Assembly (NCBI RefSeq): GCF_000620645.1 | Contig: NZ_JIAV01000014.1 | Location: 124,001 to 188,000 of the forward strand | Reading direction: 5' to 3' | DNA from: Nocardioides sp. URHA0032 | GTDB taxonomy: Bacteria; Actinomycetota; Actinomycetes; Propionibacteriales; Nocardioidaceae | Length of the DNA stretch: 64,000 nt | In this document: one piece after another, positions 50,046 to 57,106 of the stretch | Layout: every line of letters starts with the position of its first letter | How positions within the stretch are numbered: the first letter of the stretch is position 1 | Notes under the pieces: model-generated | What the model was told of the DNA's origin: nothing | Seen by the model: only the letters and a program-made list of their open reading frames with translations | The model's database searches: none | Made by a program: the position numbers and the translations under genes

Positions 50046-50651
50046 TCACCTTCCCGAGCGGGTCAGCGCGAGGAACTCCGCGCGGGACGCCGCGTCGTCC
50101 CGGAGCCTTCCGAACAGTGCTGACGTCACAGTACGACTCCCCGGCACCCGCGCGCCCCGCAGCGACATGCAGGTGTGCTCGGCCTCGATGACGACACCCA
50201 CGCCCTTGGCCCCGAGCGCGGTCCGGAGGTGGTCGGCGACCCGCTGAGTCAGCCGCTCCTGGGTCTGCGCGCCCCGCGCGTGGTACTCCACGGTCCGGGC
50301 GAGCTTGGACAGGCCGAGGATCCGCTCCCCCGGCAGGTAGCCGACGTGCGCGACGCCCACGAACGGCAGGACGTGGTGCTCGCACAGCGACTGGACCGGG
50401 ATGTCCTGGACGAGCACCAGCTCGTCGTACCCCTCCGTGTTGGGGAACGTCGTCATCTCGAAGTCGGTCGGGCTCAGCATCTCCGCGAGCGCCCGGGCCA
50501 TCCGGCCGGGCGTCTCGGCCGTGGACTCGTCGGCGAGGTCCATGCCGAGCGCGGTCAGCAGGTCGGCTGCGGCGACCTCCGCCGCCCGGAGGTCCACCCG
50601 CGAGTGGTGCTCGACCCGCCAGCGGGCGAGGTCCTGGGGCGCCTCGCTCAT
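50046..50651 (-). CDS. folE: GTP cyclohydrolase I
   Basis: 201 residues. VQSLCEHHVLPFVGVAHVGY holds the zinc Cys and the His pair; GLSKLARTVEYHARGAQTQE and VVIEAEHTCMSLRGAR (zinc Cys) complete the active site. Makes dihydroneopterin triphosphate from GTP, the first step in folate synthesis. Usual length. ATG 50651 overlaps the doxX stop (ATGA); the open frame beyond is inside doxX. Because it is coupled to a DoxX protein and a flavin reductase instead of the other folate genes, it may be an extra copy under special control. Confidence 0.93.
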   Translation of the reverse strand: MSEAPQDLARWRVEHHSRVDLRAAEVAAADLLTALGMDLADESTAETPGRMARALAEMLSPTDFEMTTFPNTEGYDELVLVQDIPVQSLCEHHVLPFVGVAHVGYLPGERILGLSKLARTVEYHARGAQTQERLTQRVADHLRTALGAKGVGVVIEAEHTCMSLRGARVPGSRTVTSALFGRLRDDAASRAEFLALTRSGR

Positions 50652-51055
50652 GCCTTCGACCTGCCCATCGCGAGCAGCGTGAGGGCGAGGGCCGCGAGCA
50701 TCAGGCCGAAGTCGCGCAGCGCGATGTCGTAGTACTCCCCCGTGCTGACCAGGTTCACGATGATGCCGGCGAGCCAGGCGGCCACCAGCAGGCCGCCCCA
50801 CCGCGGCGTGACCAGCACGACCAGGCCGGCCACGATCTCGACGACGCCGACCATCAGCATCGCGTCGTGCGCCGACCCGGGGACGAGGTCGTTGACCCAC
50901 GGGGCCAGGTACCCCTCCCAGTCGTCGGTGAGGATCGTCAGGAACTTGTCGAGGCCGAACAGGATCGGCGCCACGACGAACGCGGTGCGCAGCAGCAGGA
51001 AGGCCTGCTCGGTGTGGTCGGCCGTCACGACGGACGGCCGGTGCAGGGTGGTCAT
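50648..51055 (-). CDS. DoxX-family membrane protein
   Basis: 135 residues, four membrane helices. LLLRTAFVVAPILFGLDKFL, MLMVGVVEIVAGLVVLVTPR, LLVAAWLAGIIVNLVSTGEY and FGLMLAALALTLLAMGRS fit the DoxX/DUF417-like pattern. Family members are linked to thiol redox balance or quinone metabolism. GGAGGGG precedes the ATG. Promoter with TTGACG and TAACAT boxes lies upstream and overlaps a palindromic operator. First gene of doxX-folE-FAD reductase. Confidence 0.85.
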   Translation of the reverse strand: MTTLHRPSVVTADHTEQAFLLLRTAFVVAPILFGLDKFLTILTDDWEGYLAPWVNDLVPGSAHDAMLMVGVVEIVAGLVVLVTPRWGGLLVAAWLAGIIVNLVSTGEYYDIALRDFGLMLAALALTLLAMGRSKA

Positions 51056-51069
51056 GGGCCCCTCCGATG

Positions 51070-51119
51070 TCTAAAAGAGATTTGATTAGATGTTAGAACC
51101 TGTGACACCATTGCGTCAA
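51070..51119 (-). promoter_or_regulatory. doxX promoter with overlapping inverted-repeat operator
   Basis: On the minus strand TTGACG (51114-51119) and TAACAT (51090-51095) are 18 bases apart, a good housekeeping sigma promoter. The inverted repeat TCTAA / TTAGA at 51070-51074 and 51093-51097 covers the -10 box and the transcription start. A regulator gene diverges from this point, so autoregulation and repression of doxX-folE is the simple model. Confidence 0.6.
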
Positions 51120-51147
51120 CGGTTTCGCCTCGAGAAATGGGTGGCGC

Positions 51148-51825
51148 ATGGACCTCTCCCGGGCCGCCAGCGTCGGCGCCCTCGCGGACCCGACCCGCCG
51201 CTCGCTCTACGAGTACGTCGCGACGCGACACGCGCCGGTCGGCCGCGAGGAGGCGGCGGCCGCCCTGGAGCTCCCCCTGCACACGGTGAAGTTCCACCTC
51301 GACAAGCTGGTCGGGGCCGGGCTGCTGGCGACGGAGTTCCGGCGACTCGGCGACCGGACCGGGCCGGGCGCGGGCCGGACGAGCAAGCTCTACCGGCGGG
51401 CCGAGGGCGAGGTGTCGGTGTCGCTGCCCGACCGCAGGTACGACCTGGTCGGGCACATCCTGGCCAGCGGGGTCGAGCGCGCCAGCGCAGGGACGTCCCT
51501 CGACGAGGCGATCGACGCGGCCGCGGGCGAGACCGGCCGCGACCTCGGGGCGGAGGCGGCGCCGGGCGACGTCGCGGCGTTCGCCCAGCTGCTCGCCGCG
51601 CAGGGGTTCGAGCCCCGGGTGGAGGGCGACACCGTGCTGCTCGCCAACTGCCCGTTCGACACGCTCGCGAAGAGCCACACGGCGCTGGTGTGCGGGCTGA
51701 ACCGCGCGTTCGTCCAGGGCGTGGCCGACGGGATCAGGTGCGGCGTCACCGCGTGCCTGGAGCCCGAGCCGGGACAGTGCTGCGTGAAGGCCCGGGTCAG
51801 CCCCGAGGTCAGCCCAGCGCCTTGA
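51148..51825 (+). CDS. ArsR/SufR-like transcriptional regulator with Cys-rich C-terminus
   Basis: 225 residues. The N-terminal winged helix reads ALADPTRRSLYEYVATRHAP and ALELPLHTVKFHLDKLVGAG. The C-terminal third has Cys in LLANCPFDTLAKS, ALVCGLNRAF, RCGVTACLEP and GQCCVKARV, six in all, well placed for an iron-sulfur cluster or metal site as in SufR-like regulators. It diverges from doxX-folE, whose promoter holds a palindrome. Its last 17 bases overlap the end of the opposite-strand kinase gene. Redox or metal sensing is inferred from the Cys pattern. Confidence 0.83.
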   Translation: MDLSRAASVGALADPTRRSLYEYVATRHAPVGREEAAAALELPLHTVKFHLDKLVGAGLLATEFRRLGDRTGPGAGRTSKLYRRAEGEVSVSLPDRRYDLVGHILASGVERASAGTSLDEAIDAAAGETGRDLGAEAAPGDVAAFAQLLAAQGFEPRVEGDTVLLANCPFDTLAKSHTALVCGLNRAFVQGVADGIRCGVTACLEPEPGQCCVKARVSPEVSPAP

Positions 51826-52792
51826 GGTGCGGCGCCACGTCGTCGGCGGCCGCGGCGCCGTAGGACTCCTCGAGGCGGCCGAGGAACTGCGCGGGCGTGA
51901 AGGCGTACTCCTGGGTGCCGACCGTCTCGACGACGTACGCCGCGAGCACGCAGCCCACCTGAGCCGCGCGCTCGAGCCCGACCTGCCACTCCATCGCGGC
52001 CAGGAACCCGGCGCGGAACGCGTCGCCCACCCCGGTCGGCTCGAGCGCGGTGACGCCGCGGGCGGCCGCGAGCTCGATCGGCTCCTCGCCCCGGCGCAGG
52101 ATCCGGGCGCCGTTCCTGCCGAGCGTGGTGACCTGGATGCCGACCCGGGAGAGCACCTCGTCGGCGGACCAGCCGGTCTTCTGCTCGATCATCGCGGACT
52201 CGTACTCGTTGGAGAACAGGATCGCCGCGCCGTCGATCAGCTCACGGATCAGCTCCCCGCCGCTGAACGCCAGCTGCTGGCTCGGGTCGGCGATGAACAG
52301 GTAGCCGCGCTGGCGGCACTCCTCGGTGTGCCGGAGCATGCCGTCGGGGTCGTCGGCGCCGATCAGCACGTAGTCCGGCGCGCCGACGCGCTCCGCGATC
52401 GGGCCGAGCTCGATCAGCCGGGCCTCGCTCATCGCGCCGGGGTAGAACGACGCGATCTGGGCGCCGGTCGGGTCGGTCGTGCAGACGAACCGCGCCGTGT
52501 GCCGGGTCTCGGAGATGCGCACGTGGCCGCAGTCGACGCCGTGCCGCTCGAGCCAGGAGCGGTAGCCCGCGAAGTCCTCGCCGGCCGCGCCCACCAGCAC
52601 CGGACGGACGCCCAGCTGGCCGAGGCCGAAGCAGATGTTGGCGGCGACACCCCCACGCCGGATCTCCAGGTCGTCCACGAGGAACGACACGGAGAGCTTG
52701 TCGAGCTGCTCGACGACCAGGGAGTCGGCGAACTTGCCGCCGAAGCTCATCAGGTGGTCGGTGGCGATGGAGCCCGCGATCAGCAGAGACAC
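51809..52792 (-). CDS. PfkB-family carbohydrate/adenosine kinase
   Basis: 327 residues. SLLIAGSIATDHLMSFGGKF at the N-terminus, RRGGVAANICFGLGQLGVRP (GG sugar-binding motif) and the C-terminal signature ALEPTGVGDAFRAGFLAAME with the catalytic Asp. The position matches Rv2202c, an adenosine kinase of PfkB type, so adenosine or a related nucleoside or sugar is the likely substrate. GTG 52792 gives the family start; TAGTGT ends eight bases upstream. The open frame to 52858 crosses the promoter. Confidence 0.9.
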   Translation of the reverse strand: MSLLIAGSIATDHLMSFGGKFADSLVVEQLDKLSVSFLVDDLEIRRGGVAANICFGLGQLGVRPVLVGAAGEDFAGYRSWLERHGVDCGHVRISETRHTARFVCTTDPTGAQIASFYPGAMSEARLIELGPIAERVGAPDYVLIGADDPDGMLRHTEECRQRGYLFIADPSQQLAFSGGELIRELIDGAAILFSNEYESAMIEQKTGWSADEVLSRVGIQVTTLGRNGARILRRGEEPIELAAARGVTALEPTGVGDAFRAGFLAAMEWQVGLERAAQVGCVLAAYVVETVGTQEYAFTPAQFLGRLEESYGAAAADDVAPHLKALG

Positions 52793-52800
52793 GTGACGGA

Positions 52801-52806
52801 ACACTA
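52801..52806 (-). promoter_or_regulatory. -10 box of a probable leaderless promoter
   Basis: TAGTGT on the minus strand, 8 bases before GTG 52792 of the PfkB kinase. Confidence 0.4.
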
Positions 52807-52843
52807 CCGAGCGGTACTGCTCCCGGTACCAATCGGTAGGCCC

Positions 52844-52849
52844 TAGCGT
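52844..52849 (+). promoter_or_regulatory. -10 box of a probable leaderless promoter
   Basis: TAGCGT ends 7 bases before ATG 52857. Confidence 0.5.
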
Positions 52850-52856
52850 CGGTGGC

Positions 52857-53054
52857 ATGACGCCTCAGCGACTCGTGTACGACGACATCTCGACCCCGGC
52901 CGAGATGGGCACCGACGCTCTCGCCGTCCTCACCGCGCTCGGCTGGCTGCCGGGCACCTACGTGCCGCGGGAGGCGACCAAGCGCGAGGTGGAGATCCCC
53001 GCGGCGGCCGCGCGACTGGCCGCGGCGCTGAACCTCCAGCTCGACGGGGAGTGA
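52857..53054 (+). CDS. small conserved-looking protein, function unknown
   Basis: 65 residues: MTPQRLVYDDISTPAEMGTD, then LTALGWLPGTYVPREATKRE and a helical Ala-rich tail ending NLQLDGE. No Cys, signal peptide or membrane segment. It diverges from the PfkB kinase with 64 bases between starts and has its own -10 box. In other actinomycetes a short gene often faces this kinase, but I cannot name a family. Confidence 0.6.
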   Translation: MTPQRLVYDDISTPAEMGTDALAVLTALGWLPGTYVPREATKREVEIPAAAARLAAALNLQLDGE

Positions 53055-53080
53055 GGCCGCGCCGGCCGACTCACCTCATC

Positions 53081-53138
53081 GGTGGTCGAGTAGCACGGCG
53101 TGACCGAGGAACGAGGTCGCGGCGAGCGTATCGAGACT
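53081..53138. repeat. REP-like element, left flank of the IS110 remnant
   Basis: 58 bases from GGTGGTCGAGTAGCACGG to GCGTATCGAGAC. The ends TGGTCGAG and TATCGAGAC are the hallmark of a short palindromic repeat scattered in many actinomycete genomes. A similar 58-base element in opposite orientation lies at 54603-54660. Confidence 0.55.
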
Positions 53139-53392
53139 GTGAGTCTTTCCCTGCGGCCCTGACTGGTGGTCGGGTTGTGGTCGGCAACCTGCGTGTGACC
53201 CGTATCGAGATTGGCTTCGTGCCCTTTCTAGGACTTGTCCGCCTGGGTTGCCGGCCCCCGGTCCACGACGGAGTGCTGGCCTGATCAGGAGCTTGACCGT
53301 TCGGCGTTCGCGCGCCGTTCGTGTCTCATCACAGTCCTGCCGAATCCGCCGGGACCGGGAACCGTCCACGTCCCCGGTTCAAGGAGGAACGC
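53139..53392 (+). other. non-coding left region of the IS110 element, possible bridge-RNA region
   Basis: 254 bases with no credible open frame between the REP-like element and the transposase start. In the IS110 group the region 5' of the recombinase gene encodes the structured bridge RNA that pairs with donor and target DNA. Short inverted segments are present (for example GGTTGCCGGC near 53248 and repeats of GTGGTCGG), but I cannot fold it here. Confidence 0.35.
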
Positions 53393-54491
53393 ATGTCCAG
53401 TGTGATGAAACTGTCCGAGGTTGTCGATGTCGTGATCGGGGTCGACACCCACGTCGACACCCATGCCGCGGCGGCCGTCGATGCCCGTACCGGCGGGGTA
53501 CTGGCCCAGATCGTCGTCGAGGCCACCGCGCTGGCGTACGCCGAGCTCGTCGAGTTCGCCGACCAGGTCGGCGCCGAGCACGCGGCGTTGCGGGCCTGGG
53601 CGATCGAGGGCACCGGCAGCCACGGCCGAGGCCTGACGGTGCATCTGCACGAGACCGAGGAGATGGTCGTCGAGCTCGACCGTCCCGAACGTGCCCGGCG
53701 CCGTGGCGGGGTGAAGTCCGATCCCGCGGACGCGATCCGTGCTGCCCGTGAAGCCATCTCCCGGGCCCGTCGGCACCCCGCGGGGGTCGGGCAGTGACGC
53801 TGAGCAGGCCGGGACCCGCCAGGTGCTCGCGGTCCGGCTGGCGATCCGTCGCTCCGCGGTTCAAGCGGCCGGTGACGCACGACGCCAGCTGTTCTCCGCT
53901 GTGCTGACCGCCCCCGAGCCGGTCCGCGCCAGGCTGCGCGGGCTCACCTCCGAGGCGCTGGTCGCCAAGATCGCGGGGCTGCGCACCAACGCCGCCTGGG
54001 CGAACGTCAATGTCGAGACCGCGACCACCGTGGTGTGTCTGCAGACCTGGGCCTGACGGATCCAGGCGCTGACCGCCGAGGCCACCGACCACGAGAAGCA
54101 GATCCGCACCCTGGTCCGCTCCTGGCGACCTGACCTCCTCGAGGAGACCGGGATCGGCCCCATCGTCGCCGCGGTCGTGCTCTGTGCCTGGTCCCACCCC
54201 CGCCGGATCCACTCCGAGGCCGCTTTCGCCAAGCTCGCCGGCACCAGCCCGATCGAGGCGACCAGCGGACAGGTCCACACCCGCCACCGGCTCAACCCCT
54301 ACGGCGACCGACGCCTCAACTGCGCCCTGCACACCATCGTCATCACCCGCCAACGACACGACACCAAAACCCAGGCCTACACCCAGCGACGCACCACCGA
54401 AGGCAAGAACCCCCGCGAGATCCGACGCTGCCTCAAGCGCTACATCGCCCGCGACCTCTACCGGCTCCTCGAACGCCCCGACAGGGCTTGA
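53393..54491 (+). pseudogene. IS110-family transposase, one frameshift and one stop
   Basis: The N-terminal DEDD/RuvC-like part starts at ATG 53393 (AAGGAGG 5 bases before) with VIGVDTHVDTHAAAAVDART, AIEGTGSHGRGL and GGVKSDPADAIRAAREAIS. It then runs to a stop at 53797, while the sequence continues in another frame from about 53790 (QVLAVRLAIRRSAVQAAGDA), showing a frameshift. That frame stops at TGA 54054-54056 (QTWA) and continues in phase with IQALTAEATDHEKQIRTLV and the Transposase_20 part ETGIGPIVAAVVLCAWSHP and FAKLAGTSPIEATSGQ to 54491. Repairing one indel and one TGA (from CGA, Arg) would restore about 365 residues. It is not functional as it stands. Confidence 0.88.
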
Positions 54492-54540
54492 CGCGACATA
54501 GGAGCGTCCCGGTCGGACGACCGCGCGCTCCAGACGCACA

Positions 54541-54571
54541 TCAGCCCCGGACCGAGGAGGTCCGGGGCTGA
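54541..54571. terminator. hairpin between the IS110 remnant and erpA
   Basis: TCAGCCCCGGACC and its perfect complement (13 bp) around GAGGA. No T-run. It could end transcripts from either side: the IS gene on the plus strand or erpA on the minus strand. Confidence 0.65.
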
Positions 54572-54602
54572 TCTGTCGGTTCAGGCTGCAGCTGTCTCAC
54601 GG

Positions 54603-54660
54603 GGTATCGACACCCGCCTGCTGACTTCGCAGGCTCAGTCAGAGCGCTCGCTCGACCACC
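54603..54660. repeat. REP-like element, right flank of the IS110 remnant
   Basis: 58 bases whose reverse complement begins GGTGGTCGAGCGAGCGCT and ends GTGTCGATAC, the same type as the left element but inverted. Together they bracket the IS110 remnant. Confidence 0.5.
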
Positions 54661-54688
54661 ATCATCGAGGCCGCTGACGCGTCCTGGA

Positions 54689-55051
54689 TCAGTGGAACGA
54701 GTCGCCGCAGGCGCAGGAGCCGGTGGCGTTCGGGTTGTCGATCGTGAAGCCCTGCTTCTCGATCGAGTCCACGAAGTCGATCATCGCGCCGTTCAGGTAG
54801 GGGACGCTCATCCGGTCCACGACGACGGAGACGCCGTCGAAGTCGGTCACCACGTCGCCGTCCAGGCTGCGCTCGTCGAAGAACAGCTGGTAGCGGAGGC
54901 CCGAGCACCCGCCCGGCTGCACCGAGATGCGCAGCGAGAGATCGTCACGGCCTTCCTGCTCCAGGAGGCTCTTCACCTTGCCGGCGGCCACCGGGCTCAG
55001 GTTGATGGAGTCGGTGCGACGCTCGGTGCTGGTCTCGACCTGCTCGGTCAT
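54689..55051 (-). CDS. erpA: iron-sulfur cluster insertion protein
   Basis: 120 residues. A-type carrier fold with the three conserved Cys: one in QPGGCSGLRYQLFF and two in GSCACGDSFH at the C-terminus. It hands [2Fe-2S] or [4Fe-4S] clusters to apo-proteins. N-terminal tail of ~20 residues is polar. ATG 55051 has GGAGAAG upstream. Position after the PfkB kinase and oxidase genes matches Rv2204c. A likely client nearby is quinolinate synthase (nadA at 57107). Confidence 0.93.
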   Translation of the reverse strand: MTEQVETSTERRTDSINLSPVAAGKVKSLLEQEGRDDLSLRISVQPGGCSGLRYQLFFDERSLDGDVVTDFDGVSVVVDRMSVPYLNGAMIDFVDSIEKQGFTIDNPNATGSCACGDSFH

Positions 55052-55112
55052 GGGCTGCTTCTCCCGAAGTAGGTGGAAAGGTCTTGCTCGGTCAATGGTC
55101 GCACACGGCCGG

Positions 55113-56186
55113 TTATTCCCGTGACCACGTGCGCGCGACGCGTTCCGCGAGGTCACCGAGCGCCCCCACGGGATCCGCGAACGCCCGCTGCTCCCCCACG
55201 GCGTCCACGAGGGAGTACGCCGACTCGACGCCGAGCGCCCGCATCTCCCGCGAGCCGACGTGCACCTGGCCGGCCAGCACCACGCAGGGCCGGAGCGCCG
55301 CGGCGGCGACCTCGGCGACGCCGTACGGGACCTTGCCGCCGCGACTGGAGTAGTCGAACGCTCCCTCGCCGGTCACCACGAGGTCGGCGGCCCGCGCGCG
55401 CTGGGCCAGGCGCAGCGCGCCGGCGACGAGCCCGATGCCGGGTTCGCGGGTGGCCCCGAGCAGCAGCAGGGCGAACCCGAGACCGCCCGCGGCCCCGGCG
55501 CCCTTCTCGAGCGCGATCCGGCGGTCGGCCGCCACGGCCAGCTCCTCGAGCCAGCCGTCCACGACCGGGAGCCGGTCCTCCGCGATGCCCTTCTGCGGGC
55601 CGAACACCTTGGTCGCACCGAACAGCCCGGTCAGCGGGTTGTCCACGTCGGTGGCCGCGACCAGCTCCACGGCGAGCGCCGGCAGCTCGACGGTCGTGAT
55701 GCCCGGCAGCCCGGCGGCACCCTGGTCGAGCGGCCGGTCCGCGGTCGCGCCCAGGGCGGCGAGCAAGCCGGCGCCCCCGTCGTTGGTGCCGCTGCCGCCG
55801 AGGCCGACCACGACCTTCGTCGCGCCGGCGTCGACGGCCGCGAGCAGCAGCTCGCCGACGCCGTACGTCGTGGCCGACTCGGGCCGCTCGCCGCCGGTCA
55901 GCTCGAGACCGCACGCCTGCGCGGCCTCGACGTACGCCGTGGTGCCGGTCAGCAGCACGGTCGCGGGTGTCGGCTCGCCGTGCGGGCCGCGGACGGTCAC
56001 CGCCAGCAGCTCGCCGCCGAGCGCCGCGTGGAGGACGTCGACGAATCCCGGTCCGCCGTCGGCCATCGGCGCCAGGTCGAGCTCGTCGTCGGGAGCGCGA
56101 CGACGCCACCCGGCCGCGATGGCGTCGGCGGCCTCGACCGCCGTGAGCGTGCCCGCGAACTTGTCCGGGGCGACCAGGATGCGCAT
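55113..56186 (-). CDS. glycerate kinase (GlxK/GarK family)
   Basis: 357 residues. RILVAPDKFAGTLTAVEAAD at the start, then LAPMADGGPGFVDVL, TTYGVGELLLAAVDAGATKV, VVGLGGSGTNDGGAGLLAAL and LVVTGEGAFDYSSRGGKVPY are the hallmarks of type I glycerate kinases. It makes 2- or 3-phosphoglycerate from D-glycerate and ATP. It diverges from the GNAT gene with only 18 bases between start codons, so its promoter must lie inside that gene or overlap it. Confidence 0.92.
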   Translation of the reverse strand: MRILVAPDKFAGTLTAVEAADAIAAGWRRRAPDDELDLAPMADGGPGFVDVLHAALGGELLAVTVRGPHGEPTPATVLLTGTTAYVEAAQACGLELTGGERPESATTYGVGELLLAAVDAGATKVVVGLGGSGTNDGGAGLLAALGATADRPLDQGAAGLPGITTVELPALAVELVAATDVDNPLTGLFGATKVFGPQKGIAEDRLPVVDGWLEELAVAADRRIALEKGAGAAGGLGFALLLLGATREPGIGLVAGALRLAQRARAADLVVTGEGAFDYSSRGGKVPYGVAEVAAAALRPCVVLAGQVHVGSREMRALGVESAYSLVDAVGEQRAFADPVGALGDLAERVARTWSRE

Positions 56187-56191
56187 GCACC

Positions 56192-56197
56192 TAGTCT
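56192..56197 (+). promoter_or_regulatory. -10 box of a probable leaderless promoter
   Basis: TAGTCT ends 7 bases before GTG 56205. Confidence 0.45.
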
Positions 56198-56204
56198 GTC
56201 GGAC

Positions 56205-57077
56205 GTGCAGATCCGCCCGATGACCCTGGCCGACGTGCCCGAGGCCGAGCGGATCAGCGACGAGGGCTTCTTCGAGCTGGACAGCCGGACCCGGCGGCTG
56301 GACGGCCCCGAGCCGCAGCGCCGCTCGGACCCGCACCGCGAGGTGTGGATGAGGCGGACGCGGCACTTCGTCGAGACCGATCCGGGCGGTTGCTGGGTCG
56401 CCGAGGACGAGACCGGCCTGGTCGGCATGGCCACGTCGTACCGCCGCGAGACGTTGTGGTGCCTGGCGACGTACGCCGTCCTGCCGGGCCGCCAGGGCCA
56501 GGGCATCGGCAAGCCGCTGATGGCCGCCGCGATGAGCCACGGCCGCGGCTGCACCCGCGCGATGCTGTCCGCGTCGTCGGACACCCGGGCGGTGCGGGTC
56601 TACCACCAGGCAGGGTTTCAGCTGCACCCGCAGATGTACCTGACCGGCACGCTCGACCGCTCCGCGATCCCGACCGTGGACAAGGTGCGTGAGGGCACGG
56701 CGTCGGACTTCGAGCTGATGGACTCCCTCGACCGGGCCGCCCGCGGCGCGGGCCACGGGCCGGACCACGAGCTGATGCTGTCGACGTGGCGGCTGCTGGT
56801 CAGCGACACCTCGACCGGCTCGGGCTACGCCTACCTGAACGAGCGCGGCTCGCTGGCGCTGCTGGCCGCGTCGAACCGGCGTACGGCGACCCGCCTGCTG
56901 TGGGCCGCGCTGGCCGACGGCCCGGACGAGGCGACGATCAGCCACGTGACGGGCGCGAACCAGTGGGTGCTCGACGTGGGTTTCGCGGCCCGGCTGGCAC
57001 TGCACCAGGAGGGCTACCTCGCGCTGCGCGGGATGAAGCCGCCCTCGCCGTACGTTCACAACGGTGCGCTGCTCTGA
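56205..57077 (+). CDS. GNAT-family N-acetyltransferase, probably tandem domains
   Basis: 290 residues. The first half is a full GNAT domain: QIRPMTLADVPEAERISDEG, GCWVAEDETGLVGMATSYRR and the acetyl-CoA loop YAVLPGRQGQGIGKPLMAAA (Q-x-x-G-x-G), then AVRVYHQAGFQLHPQMYLTG. The second half (TASDFELMDSLDRAARGAGH onward) looks like a degenerate second GNAT unit with VGFAARLALHQEGYLALRGM at its end. Substrate unknown. GTG 56205 fits the -10 box; the long frame upstream lies on the opposite side of glycerate kinase. Confidence 0.88.
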   Translation: MQIRPMTLADVPEAERISDEGFFELDSRTRRLDGPEPQRRSDPHREVWMRRTRHFVETDPGGCWVAEDETGLVGMATSYRRETLWCLATYAVLPGRQGQGIGKPLMAAAMSHGRGCTRAMLSASSDTRAVRVYHQAGFQLHPQMYLTGTLDRSAIPTVDKVREGTASDFELMDSLDRAARGAGHGPDHELMLSTWRLLVSDTSTGSGYAYLNERGSLALLAASNRRTATRLLWAALADGPDEATISHVTGANQWVLDVGFAARLALHQEGYLALRGMKPPSPYVHNGALL

Positions 57078-57094
57078 GCAGATCACCGCGAGAA

Positions 57095-57100
57095 TAGGAT
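57095..57100 (+). promoter_or_regulatory. -10 box of a probable leaderless promoter
   Basis: TAGGAT ends 6 bases before ATG 57107 of nadA. Confidence 0.45.
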
Positions 57101-57106
57101 CGAGCC

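Larger units (their letters stand above)
53081..54660 (+). mobile_element. IS110-family insertion sequence, decayed
   Basis: Contains the broken transposase gene, a 5' non-coding region, a terminator-like hairpin and REP-like elements at both sides. The true ends are unknown: IS110 elements usually lack terminal inverted repeats and make no or very short target duplications, so the boundaries given are the outer edges of the REP-like elements and are approximate. Confidence 0.6.

Noticed and set aside
53780..53800. Programmed frameshift making a functional IS110 transposase
   Set aside because: No slippery run is seen at the junction, and a second lesion (TGA at 54054) would still stop translation, so decay is the simpler reading.
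53739..54056. Separate 105-residue gene after the IS110 start
   Set aside because: It continues the transposase in another frame and then, past a TGA, in the same frame, so it is part of one broken gene.
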